A stretch of DNA of 64,000 nt from an uncultured Psychroserpens sp. GTDB lineage: Bacteria > Bacteroidota > Bacteroidia > Flavobacteriales > Flavobacteriaceae. The translations under genes and the position numbers were made by a program. The notes under the pieces were generated by a model. That model was not told the DNA's origin. It made no database searches and saw only the letters and a program-made list of their open reading frames with translations. This document shows positions 43,250-52,157 of this stretch, piece by piece (within the stretch, counting starts at the first letter, position 1; every line of letters starts with the position of its first letter). The DNA is taken from NCBI GenBank assembly GCA_947489585.1, contig CANLEE010000004.1, positions 124,001 through 188,000 of the forward strand. Direction: 5' to 3'.

Positions 43250-46200
43250 ATGGTAAATACTACAGTAAATAATAAAGAAATTAAGACGTTAATGCAATGC
43301 GTAGAAATTGATAACGAATCTTATTATAAGATTTCTAATAGCGATAAAATGCGTCCGTTTTTTATGAGTATTGTAAGTGATTCTAATCACTGGATGTTTA
43401 TATCTAGTAATGGGGGATTAACTGCAGGGCGTAAAAATTCTGAATATGCTTTATTTCCATACTATACAGATGATAAAATCACTGAATCTGCAGATATCAC
43501 TGGAAATAAATCCATATTTAAAGTTCATAAACATGGTCAAGAGTTCATGTGGGAGCCATTAGCTATTAGATCGCTAGGTAGGTATAACACTACTCAAAAC
43601 TTATATAAAAATAGGATTGGTAACAAAATTATTTTTGAAGAAATTAACCATGATTTAGAACTAATATTTAGATACCAATGGAGTTCTAGTAATAGATATG
43701 GTTTTGTTAAGAAGTCTAAATTAATTAATACAGCTACAGAATCTGTAAGAGTTACATTATTAGATGGGATTCAAAATATTATGCCAGCAAGTATTGGTAG
43801 CGATATTCAAAATCAATCTAGTAATTTGGTAGACGCCTACAAACGTAATGAGTTAGAAGAGTCTACTGGCCTTGGGATTTACGCGCTTAGTGCCATTCTT
43901 GTTGATAAAGCTGAGGCAAGCGAAGCATTGCGTGCCAATGTGGTTTGGTCATTAGGCTTAGATAAACCAATACATTTATTATCCTCTTTGCAACTTAATA
44001 ATTTTAGATCTCGTCAAACGATATCACAAGAAGTAGATGTAAAAGCAGAGAAAGGTGCTTATTTTGTTTCTGCCGATATTGAATTATTCGAAAATTCATC
44101 CAAAGAATGGATGATTGTTGCTAATGTAAATCAAAATCATTCCGATATAGCATTTCTGTCTAAACAAATAAATGAGAATGATGCATTAATTGATAAAGTT
44201 AACGAGAATATAGATTATGGAACTAAGCGTCTTATAGAACTAAATGCTGCATCAGATGCCATCCAAGTTTCTGCAGATAGTTTAAGAGATACACGCCATT
44301 TTGCCAATACATTATTCAACATCATGCGTGGCGGAATTTTTGATAACAATTATCAAATAGAAAAATGGGACTTTAGAAAATATCTAGTCAATGCAAATAA
44401 AAAAGTTGCGCGAACATCTGAAAGTATATTAGAGACGCTTCCAGATATATTCTCTTTAGCAGAAATACAAAAAATTGCATACAGTAGTAATGACAAAAAT
44501 TTCAGACGCCTCTGTTTAGAATACATGCCATTAAAGTTTAGTCGCCGTCATGGTGATCCAAGCCGCCCTTGGAATAAATTTTCAATCAACACTAGAAGTG
44601 AAATTGATGGATCTAAGATTTTGGATTACGAAGGAAATTGGCGAGATATCTTTCAAAATTGGGAAGCACTAGCACATTCATATCCTGAGTTTATTGAAAG
44701 TATGATTCATAAATTTTTAAATGCTTCAACTTTTGATGGATACAATCCATACAGAGTAACAAAAGGAGGTTTTGATTGGGAAATAATTGAACCTGATGAT
44801 CCATGGTCTTATATTGGTTATTGGGGTGACCATCAAATCATCTATTTACTTAAGTTTCTAGAATTTATTAATAACCATAAGCCTGGCAAATTAGAAAGTT
44901 TCTTTACAAAAGATTTATTTGTTTATGCTAATGTGCCTTATAAGATAAAACCGTATGAGGACTTATTAAAAGATCCAAAAGATACGATTGTTTTTGATGA
45001 TGAATTGGATCATAAAATCCATGAAGAGCGTGAACAATTAGGTGCTGATGGTGCTTTGCTTCGAGATGAGAACAGATTCATCATTAAAGCAAATTTTATT
45101 GAAAAAATACTAGCAACATCTTTAGCAAAACTATCAAACTTTATTCCAGAAGGTGGTATTTGGATGAATACGCAACGTCCTGAATGGAATGACGCCAATA
45201 ATGCATTGGTAGGAAATGGCGTGTCTATGGTTACGCTTTGTTATCTACGTAGATTTTTCAACTTCTTTGAAGAGTTACTTGAAACATCTAATGTTAACGA
45301 AGTCGAAATTTCTAATGAACTATTAGACTTCTTTAATCGCGTTTTTGAAACCTTTGAAACTCATATAGACTTACTATCAGCTACAATTAATGATACAGAT
45401 AAAAAAATAATATTAGATAGTTTAGGAAAAGCAGGAAGTGATTATAGAACTCGCATATATGATCAAGCTTTTTCAGGAAGAAAAACGGCACTTTCTATTA
45501 ATAGATTGAAAGGTTTTATAAGCATTAGTAAATCCTATTTAGAGCATTCTATTAGAGCAAATAAACGTTCTGATAACTTATACCATGCCTACAATTTAAT
45601 GACCGTAAATGATAATTCTGTTTCTATTTCTTATTTAAGCGAAATGTTAGAAGGTCAAGTTGCTGTTTTAAGTTCGGGTTATTTAGATGCGGTTGAAACA
45701 TTGAATCTTTTAAATGCATTAAAACAAAGCAAACTGTTTAGAGAGGATCAGTATAGTTATATGCTTTATCCTAATAAAGAACTGAAAGGATTTTTAGATA
45801 GAAATACAATTCCTGAAGATGCCGTGTATTCATCAAAATTATTACAAGAATTATTGAATGATGGGAATGTTCAAATCATTGAAAAAGATGTAAATGGAGA
45901 TTTCCATTTCAATGGAAATTTTAAAAATGCAAGCGATGTTTCAGCAGCTTTAGAAAAACTTAAGGGTACAAAATATGAACCGCTTCTAGAATCTGATTCT
46001 CCAAAAGTATTACAAGCTTTTGAAACGGTTTTTAATCATAAAGCATTTACAGGAAGGTCTGGAACATTTTATGGCTATGAAGGGCTAGGGTCTATTTATT
46101 GGCACATGGTCTCAAAATTATTGTTAGCTGTGCAAGAATGTTGTATCAAAGCTGTTAATGATGGTGAGAATGAAGTTGTTATCGGACATTTACTAGAGCA

Positions 46201-46699
46201 TTTTTATGAGATTAACGAAGGTATTGGTGTGCATAAATCACCAGAACTTTATGGTGCTTTTCCAACCGATCCATATTCGCATACGCCAGGAGGAAAAGGT
46301 GCTCAGCAACCAGGAATGACTGGTCAAGTAAAAGAAGATATTTTAAGTCGTTTTGGAGAACTAGGAATATTTGTTAAACAAGGACAATTGTTTTTTAATC
46401 CATGTTTATTAAGGAAAGAAGAATTTTTTACAGAACCAACAACCTTTAATTATGTTGACATTTTTAATGAAAGAAAAAGTATTCTAATGGAAAAAGGATC
46501 ATTAGGATTTACCTATTGCCAAGTGCCTATAGTTTATCAAATATCAGAAAGTGATCGCCTAGAAATTTCTTTTAGAAATGATAGCTCTAAGGCATTAGAC
46601 AGTTTAATAATCGATGAGTCAACGAGCGCACAAATTTTTAATCGCTTAGGTGAAGTAACTCAAATTATCGCTCATATTAATTCAAGTAACTTAAAATAA
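43250..46699 (+). CDS. GH149-like beta-1,3-oligoglucan phosphorylase
   Basis: A 1149-residue protein without a signal peptide. N-terminal beta-sandwich elements include FMSIVSDSNHWMFISSNGGLTAGRKN. An (alpha/alpha)6 part includes YWGDHQIIYLLKF and GIWMNTQRPEWNDANN. A late GIGVHKSPELYGAFPTDPYSH and PGMTGQVKEDI complete it. The order and size fit GH149, the GH94-related phosphorylases of beta-1,3-glucooligosaccharides; GH94 cellobiose/laminaribiose phosphorylases are usually nearer 800 residues. It would release glucose-1-phosphate in the cytoplasm using phosphate, sparing ATP. Location in a GH16/GH17/GH30 locus supports the linkage. Confidence 0.8.
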   Translation: MVNTTVNNKEIKTLMQCVEIDNESYYKISNSDKMRPFFMSIVSDSNHWMFISSNGGLTAGRKNSEYALFPYYTDDKITESADITGNKSIFKVHKHGQEFMWEPLAIRSLGRYNTTQNLYKNRIGNKIIFEEINHDLELIFRYQWSSSNRYGFVKKSKLINTATESVRVTLLDGIQNIMPASIGSDIQNQSSNLVDAYKRNELEESTGLGIYALSAILVDKAEASEALRANVVWSLGLDKPIHLLSSLQLNNFRSRQTISQEVDVKAEKGAYFVSADIELFENSSKEWMIVANVNQNHSDIAFLSKQINENDALIDKVNENIDYGTKRLIELNAASDAIQVSADSLRDTRHFANTLFNIMRGGIFDNNYQIEKWDFRKYLVNANKKVARTSESILETLPDIFSLAEIQKIAYSSNDKNFRRLCLEYMPLKFSRRHGDPSRPWNKFSINTRSEIDGSKILDYEGNWRDIFQNWEALAHSYPEFIESMIHKFLNASTFDGYNPYRVTKGGFDWEIIEPDDPWSYIGYWGDHQIIYLLKFLEFINNHKPGKLESFFTKDLFVYANVPYKIKPYEDLLKDPKDTIVFDDELDHKIHEEREQLGADGALLRDENRFIIKANFIEKILATSLAKLSNFIPEGGIWMNTQRPEWNDANNALVGNGVSMVTLCYLRRFFNFFEELLETSNVNEVEISNELLDFFNRVFETFETHIDLLSATINDTDKKIILDSLGKAGSDYRTRIYDQAFSGRKTALSINRLKGFISISKSYLEHSIRANKRSDNLYHAYNLMTVNDNSVSISYLSEMLEGQVAVLSSGYLDAVETLNLLNALKQSKLFREDQYSYMLYPNKELKGFLDRNTIPEDAVYSSKLLQELLNDGNVQIIEKDVNGDFHFNGNFKNASDVSAALEKLKGTKYEPLLESDSPKVLQAFETVFNHKAFTGRSGTFYGYEGLGSIYWHMVSKLLLAVQECCIKAVNDGENEVVIGHLLEHFYEINEGIGVHKSPELYGAFPTDPYSHTPGGKGAQQPGMTGQVKEDILSRFGELGIFVKQGQLFFNPCLLRKEEFFTEPTTFNYVDIFNERKSILMEKGSLGFTYCQVPIVYQISESDRLEISFRNDSSKALDSLIIDESTSAQIFNRLGEVTQIIAHINSSNLK

Positions 46700-46705
46700 A
46701 ACTAA

Positions 46706-47998
46706 ATGATTGCAAGAAGATACATAGCATTAACAATTTTTATTGTAATTCTTATGACGTCTTGCAATGAAAAACATAAAACGAACCAAACAATGCCTCA
46801 AGACAATAAAGTTTCTGCTAAGCAAATTTTAGGTAACCCCGATTATTTAGCAATATCGTACGGAGGCTATCGCAAAATATCAAGAGATAGCCAACCCACA
46901 ATTAAGCAGCTAAAAGATGATTTGAAGTTATTATCTGCAATGGGTATTAAAATATTGAGAACTTATAATGTTCAAGAAAATCTTCCTCATGCGTCTAATG
47001 TATTAGAGGCAATAGAGCAACTCAAGAAAGAGGATTCAAATTTTGAAATGTACGTGATGTTAGGCGCATGGATAGATTGCCTTAATGCTTGGACAGATCA
47101 ACCCGTAAATCACGACATCGAAAGTCCAAATAATGCTGGTGAAATTGACAGAGCAGTAGCTTTAGCAAATCAGTATCCAGATATCGTAAAGGTAATTGCT
47201 GTAGGTAATGAAGCTATGGTGAAATGGGCTACAAGCTATTATGTGCAACCCAATGTGATTTTGAAATGGGTGACACATTTGCAAGATTTAAAGCAAGACG
47301 GAAAACTACCTAAAGATTTATGGATTACAAGTTCTGACGACTTTGCATCTTGGGGAGGTGGAGAAGATCAATACCATGTTGCAGATTTAGAAAAATTAAT
47401 CCACGCAGTAGATTACGTATCAATGCATTCTTACCCATATCACAATTCACATTACAACCCAGAATTTTGGGGTGTACCAGAATCTGAAGAAAACATGGCT
47501 GATATTGATAAAATACAATCAGCTATGAAACGCGCCGTAGAATTTTCAAAGCGTCAATATGATAGCGTTGCAAATTATATGAAAAGTATTGGTGCTAATA
47601 AACCTATTCATATTGGTGAAACAGGCTGGGCAACTGTATCTAGAGGGTTTTATGGACCTCATGGTTCTAAAGCAACAGATGAATATAAACAGGCCTTATA
47701 CTACAAACTCATGAGAGAGTGGACTAATAAAGAAGGAATATCATGTTTCTATTTTGAAGCTTTTAATGAAAAATGGAAAGATGCACATCATCCAAATGGT
47801 TCTGAAAATCATTTCGGACTTTTCACCATTGCTGGAAAAGCAAAATACCCAATTTGGGATCTAGTAGATCAAGGCGTTTTTGAAGGTCTAACTAGAAACG
47901 GAAATCCAATAACGAAAACATATAATGGTGATAAAGCGGCATTAATGGAGGATGTTTTAGTGCCACCAACATTAAATGAAATAATGGCTCACCGATAG
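46706..47998 (+). CDS. GH17 beta-1,3-glucanase, lipoprotein
   Basis: A 430-residue lipoprotein with Cys20 in LMTSCNEK. The GH17 TIM barrel carries the putative acid/base E169 in AVGNEAMV and the nucleophile E305 in HIGETGWA. A VSMHSYPY strand and SCFYFEAFNEKWKD near the end are also typical. It is predicted to hydrolyse or transglycosylate beta-1,3-glucan outside the cytoplasm. It starts six bases after the phosphorylase. A second, signal-less GH17 lies at 51147. Confidence 0.85.
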   Translation: MIARRYIALTIFIVILMTSCNEKHKTNQTMPQDNKVSAKQILGNPDYLAISYGGYRKISRDSQPTIKQLKDDLKLLSAMGIKILRTYNVQENLPHASNVLEAIEQLKKEDSNFEMYVMLGAWIDCLNAWTDQPVNHDIESPNNAGEIDRAVALANQYPDIVKVIAVGNEAMVKWATSYYVQPNVILKWVTHLQDLKQDGKLPKDLWITSSDDFASWGGGEDQYHVADLEKLIHAVDYVSMHSYPYHNSHYNPEFWGVPESEENMADIDKIQSAMKRAVEFSKRQYDSVANYMKSIGANKPIHIGETGWATVSRGFYGPHGSKATDEYKQALYYKLMREWTNKEGISCFYFEAFNEKWKDAHHPNGSENHFGLFTIAGKAKYPIWDLVDQGVFEGLTRNGNPITKTYNGDKAALMEDVLVPPTLNEIMAHR

Positions 47999-48022
47999 AT
48001 ATGTCAAATAAATTAACTCAAT

Positions 48023-49525
48023 ATGAAAACAGTAAACTATTTAATATGTTCCCTTTTAGTGCTACTTATGGCAAGCTGTAATGAGAAAAAAGAAAAGATA
48101 ATGCCTCTACAAGTTGAAGTTTATGAAACCTCTGCTAGTGGAAATCAATTGACCAAACTTACAGAGTTTCCTTCAATTGATTCTGCTTTGGTAATTAAAG
48201 TTAACCCAGAGAAAACATATCAGAAGATTACTGGTTTTGGTGGCGCTTTTACGGAGTCTTCCGCTTATCTATTAAATAAACTAAGCAAAGCCAATAGAGA
48301 TAAAATATTAAAAGCTTATTTCAGTAGAGAAGGAGCCAACTACTCATTAACGAGAACACATATGAATTCATGTGATTTTTCATTAAGTCAGTATTCATAT
48401 GCGCCAGTTGCAGATGATATGACCTTAGAACATTTCACAATTAAGGATGATATGGATGATTTGATTCCAATGATTAAAGATGCAATGGCGGTGTCAGAAG
48501 ATGGTTTTGACATTTTTGCATCACCTTGGACTGCTCCACCGTGGATGAAAGATAATAAGGAATGGGTAGGAGGTAAGCTGCTTCCTAAATATTATGATAC
48601 ATGGGCGTTATTCTTTTCAAAATATGTAGATGCTTACGAAGCTGAAGGGATTCCAATTTGGGGTTTCACTGTTGAAAATGAGCCTCACGGAAATGGAAAT
48701 AACTGGGAAAGTATGCATTTTACTCCAGAAGAAATGACCGATTTTGTTCAGAATCATTTAGGACCAAAGTTGGAAGTTGACGGAAAAGGGGATAAAATTA
48801 TTTTGGGTTATGACCAAAACAGAGCTGGCCTAAAAGAATGGGTAGATGTTATGTATGCTACTGAGGAATCTTCCAAATATTATGACGGAACTGCAATTCA
48901 CTGGTACGAAAGCACTTATGACTTCTTTCCGGAGGACTTACAATATGCACATGCAAAAGCACCTAATAAATACTTAATAGAAACAGAAGGTTGTGTAGAT
49001 TCTCAAGTACCTGAATGGAAAAATGATATATGGTATTGGTCAAAAGAAGCTACAGATTGGGGCTGGGACTGGGCTCCTGAGGACCAAAAGTATCTGCACC
49101 CTAAATATGCACCTGTAAATCGATACGCTCGAGATATAATAGGATGCCTTAACAACTGGGTAGACGGTTGGGTAGACTGGAACATGGTACTAGATAGACA
49201 AGGTGGCCCAAACTGGTTTAAAAACTGGTGCGTTGCCCCAATTATTGTGGACCCAGATGCTGACGAAGTGTATTTTACACCAATTTACTATACGATGGCA
49301 CATTTCAGTAAGTATATGCGTCCAGGTGCTATGGTTGTTGATGTAGTTAACCCAGATAAAGACCTTATGGTAACTGCAGTAAAGAATCCAGATGGTTCAA
49401 TAGCTGTAGTACTTTTTAATGAAGGAAAAAACGCTAAAAATTTTATGCTTAACCTAAACGAAAATAATGTAAATATTAAAATAAGTGGTCAAGCAATCCA
49501 AACGATTGTGATACCAAAATCATAG
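48023..49525 (+). CDS. GH30 beta-glucosidase/beta-1,6-glucanase, lipoprotein
   Basis: A 500-residue lipoprotein with Cys19 in LLMASCNEK. GH30 features are KITGFGGAFTESSAYLL near residue 72, SPWTAPPWMK near 172, acid/base E220 in TVENEPHG and nucleophile E322 in IETEGC. A beta-sandwich forms the C-terminus. Linkage specificity is not fixed by sequence alone. In a laminarin locus the likely task is removal of beta-1,6-linked branches. It lies 24 bases after the GH17 gene and 31 bases before the transporter. Confidence 0.9.
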   Translation: MKTVNYLICSLLVLLMASCNEKKEKIMPLQVEVYETSASGNQLTKLTEFPSIDSALVIKVNPEKTYQKITGFGGAFTESSAYLLNKLSKANRDKILKAYFSREGANYSLTRTHMNSCDFSLSQYSYAPVADDMTLEHFTIKDDMDDLIPMIKDAMAVSEDGFDIFASPWTAPPWMKDNKEWVGGKLLPKYYDTWALFFSKYVDAYEAEGIPIWGFTVENEPHGNGNNWESMHFTPEEMTDFVQNHLGPKLEVDGKGDKIILGYDQNRAGLKEWVDVMYATEESSKYYDGTAIHWYESTYDFFPEDLQYAHAKAPNKYLIETEGCVDSQVPEWKNDIWYWSKEATDWGWDWAPEDQKYLHPKYAPVNRYARDIIGCLNNWVDGWVDWNMVLDRQGGPNWFKNWCVAPIIVDPDADEVYFTPIYYTMAHFSKYMRPGAMVVDVVNPDKDLMVTAVKNPDGSIAVVLFNEGKNAKNFMLNLNENNVNIKISGQAIQTIVIPKS

Positions 49526-49556
49526 AAAATTAATAACTAACTAACACTCAAAAATT

Positions 49557-51122
49557 ATGTCAAATATTAAAACAGCTGCAAAAGATAAAGTCCCAGTAGG
49601 ACAAAAATCCGCCTTTGGTGCAGGTCATTTTATATTGAATATTTTACCAGGAACTCTCGGTGTTTTTATTCAATTTTTCTTGTTGACTGCTTGGGGTGTT
49701 GATCCGTTATGGGCTGGACTTTTAGGAGGTTTACCTAGGATATTTGACTCAATTACAGACCCAATCATGGGGTTTATTTCTGATAACACTAAATCGAGAT
49801 GGGGACGTAGAAGACCCTACATTTTCGTTGGTGCTATCATAAGTGGTATACTTTTCTTTTTTATGTGGCAAATAGATGATAATGCATCTCAATCTTATAT
49901 CATTTGGCACGTCATGATTCTTCAATTGTTATTCCTTATTGGTAATACCATGTTTGCAACGCCATTAGTTGGTTTAGGTTATGAGATGACTTCAGATTAT
50001 AACGAGCGAACACGTATAATGGCTTTCTCAAATACAATGGGGCAAATTGCTTGGATGATTGTACCTTGGTTGTATGTAATTATTCCAGATACGAATACAT
50101 TTAATACACAAACAGAAGGAGTGCGAACAATGGCGCTTATAGTAGGAGCTATGTGTGTGGTTTTTGGAATTTTGCCTGCTTTGTTTTGTAAAGGAATAGA
50201 TTCGTCTCACATGGAGAATCGAAAAGAAATTACATTTAAATCTTTGGCTTCTAATATGAAAGATTTATGGATAGGGATTAAACAAGTTACAAAGAATAAG
50301 CCTTTCATGAAACTATGTGGAGCTACGTTTTTAGTGTTTAACGGTTTTCAACTTGTAGCTGCATTTGGTGTTTTTATCATAGTATTTTATATGTATAGTG
50401 GAAGCTACGAATTAGCAGGTACTTGGCCAGCTTGGTTTAATACTATTAACGCTATTATTACTGCATTTATAGTAATACCAATTATTAGTAGAATGGCTAA
50501 TAAATGGGGGAAGAAGAAAGCCTTTATTATCTCCACAGTGCTATCTATAGTAGGTTACCTTTTAAAATGGTGGGGATTTGATAAAGATTTAAATAATCAA
50601 TTTAATCAAACAGGGTTTGGACAGAGTTTAAACTCTGGTGTGAGTTCTATTTTTGAGTCTATAAATCCAACGCTTGAAAGTATGGGGATGTCTTGGTTTA
50701 GTATTGATCCAGGGACTGAAGTTCCATGGTTAATATTTATACCAATTCCTTTGTTTGCTTTTGGTATGGGAGGATTATTTACATTAATGATGTCGATGAC
50801 AGCTGACGTATGTGACTTAGATGAATTAGAAAATGGTATGCCTAGAAAAGAAGGTACGTTTGGTGCTATCTATTGGTTAATGGTAAAAATTGGTCAGTCA
50901 ATTGCCCTTGTTTTGGGTGGTGTAATTTTAAGTATTGTTGGATTTGATCCCAATGTCACAGAACAATCTATAGAAACAATGAATAATCTTAGAATAGCAG
51001 ATATATTAGTGCCGTCTTTAACTGCAGCATTGGCCGTTTGGGTCATGTGGAAATACAATCTAAGTGAAGATAGATCTAGAGAAATAAAAGAAGAATTAGT
51101 CAAACGACGAGGAGAATTATAA
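49557..51122 (+). CDS. GPH-type MFS sugar transporter
   Basis: A 521-residue protein with about 12 membrane helices. The family motif DPIMGFISDNTKSRWGRRRPY starts near residue 67 and marks the glycoside-pentoside-hexuronide (MelB-like) group of MFS symporters. A second-half element, CDLDELENGMPRKEG, near 418 is also typical. It should import oligosaccharides or glucose-containing sugars across the inner membrane by cation symport. The cytoplasmic GH17 is encoded next, suggesting that short beta-glucans are the cargo. Confidence 0.9.
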   Translation: MSNIKTAAKDKVPVGQKSAFGAGHFILNILPGTLGVFIQFFLLTAWGVDPLWAGLLGGLPRIFDSITDPIMGFISDNTKSRWGRRRPYIFVGAIISGILFFFMWQIDDNASQSYIIWHVMILQLLFLIGNTMFATPLVGLGYEMTSDYNERTRIMAFSNTMGQIAWMIVPWLYVIIPDTNTFNTQTEGVRTMALIVGAMCVVFGILPALFCKGIDSSHMENRKEITFKSLASNMKDLWIGIKQVTKNKPFMKLCGATFLVFNGFQLVAAFGVFIIVFYMYSGSYELAGTWPAWFNTINAIITAFIVIPIISRMANKWGKKKAFIISTVLSIVGYLLKWWGFDKDLNNQFNQTGFGQSLNSGVSSIFESINPTLESMGMSWFSIDPGTEVPWLIFIPIPLFAFGMGGLFTLMMSMTADVCDLDELENGMPRKEGTFGAIYWLMVKIGQSIALVLGGVILSIVGFDPNVTEQSIETMNNLRIADILVPSLTAALAVWVMWKYNLSEDRSREIKEELVKRRGEL

Positions 51123-51146
51123 ACTAAATAAAAACAGAAATATATA

Positions 51147-52061
51147 ATGTCATTCAGAGAAGAATCGTATTACAAATCTAAAGGCTATAGCCAAATTAGT
51201 ACAAAAGGCTTAGATGCCTCAAAGTATTCGTTAGAAGAATTAAAAGCATTATGGCGAAAAACTATACAAGATGGCATGCATGGTATATGCTTTAGTATGT
51301 ATGAGGATGGACAAGAGCCTGGTGATGAAATAAGTATAGAACAGGTTGAACGTCGTGTTAATATTTTAAAGCCTTATACTGGTGCTATTCGTTCTTTTTC
51401 ATGTATTGAAGGCAATGAACATATTCCAGTTGTAGCAAAAAAGCATGGATTGAAAACTTTAGTAGGTGCTTGGTTAAGTGATGATTTGGAAGACAATGAA
51501 AAAGAAATTGAAGGGTTAATTGCTTTAGCTAAAGCTGGGAATGTCGATGTGGCTGCTGTTGGTAATGAAGTCTTATATCGAAACGACTTGTCTCTAGAAC
51601 AATTACTGGGTTATATCAAAAGAGTAAAAGAAGCACTTTCAGGTTTAGATATCCCAGTTGGATATGTTGATGCTTATTATGAATTTTCACGTCATCCTGA
51701 GTTAGTAGAAAATTCAGACATCATATTGGCTAATTTGTACCCGTATTGGGAAGGCTGCCCAATAGAATATGCTTTAGGACACATGCAAGCGATGTATGGT
51801 CAAGTGGTAGATGCTGCTCAAGGCAAACCTATTATTATAACTGAAACTGGTTGGCCAAGTGAAGGAGGTGGACTAAAAGGAGCACATGCGGGTCCAGAAC
51901 AAGCAATGAAGTATTTTATTGATTCAGTGCGCTGGACTAACGAAAATGACATTCCAATATTTTATTTTTCTTCATTTGATGAATCATGGAAAACTGGAGA
52001 TGAAGGTGATGTAGGTGCTTATTGGGGACTTTGGGATAAGCATGAAAACCTTAAGTTTTAA
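51147..52061 (+). CDS. Cytoplasmic GH17 family protein
   Basis: A 304-residue GH17-type TIM barrel with no signal peptide. The putative acid/base E141 is in AVGNEVLYR and nucleophile E233 in ITETGWPSEGG. VDAYYEFSRHPEL and ANLYPYWEGCPI are further GH17-like elements. It probably degrades or rearranges short beta-1,3-glucans after uptake by the upstream transporter. It contrasts with the lipoprotein GH17 at 46706: same family, different compartment. A 96-base gap separates it from the next gene. Confidence 0.85.
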   Translation: MSFREESYYKSKGYSQISTKGLDASKYSLEELKALWRKTIQDGMHGICFSMYEDGQEPGDEISIEQVERRVNILKPYTGAIRSFSCIEGNEHIPVVAKKHGLKTLVGAWLSDDLEDNEKEIEGLIALAKAGNVDVAAVGNEVLYRNDLSLEQLLGYIKRVKEALSGLDIPVGYVDAYYEFSRHPELVENSDIILANLYPYWEGCPIEYALGHMQAMYGQVVDAAQGKPIIITETGWPSEGGGLKGAHAGPEQAMKYFIDSVRWTNENDIPIFYFSSFDESWKTGDEGDVGAYWGLWDKHENLKF

Positions 52062-52128
52062 GTGTAAATCTTAACTTTTTTTAACTCAATTTAATGCAAT
52101 CACATATGATTATACCTCATTAATTCTT

Positions 52129-52136
52129 TATCTTTA
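52129..52136 (+). promoter_or_regulatory. Possible -7 element before the VCBS/ASPIC gene
   Basis: TATCTTTA matches seven of eight positions of the Bacteroidetes -7 consensus TAnnTTTG and lies about 20 bases before the ATG. No good -33 TTTG is seen, so the call is weak. Confidence 0.3.
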
Positions 52137-52157
52137 CTAGAATTAATTTATACCTAT

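Noticed and set aside
43250..46699. GH94 cellobiose phosphorylase
   Set aside because: It is longer than GH94 enzymes by about 300 residues, and the beta-1,3-glucan neighbourhood favours GH149; a formal family search would settle it.
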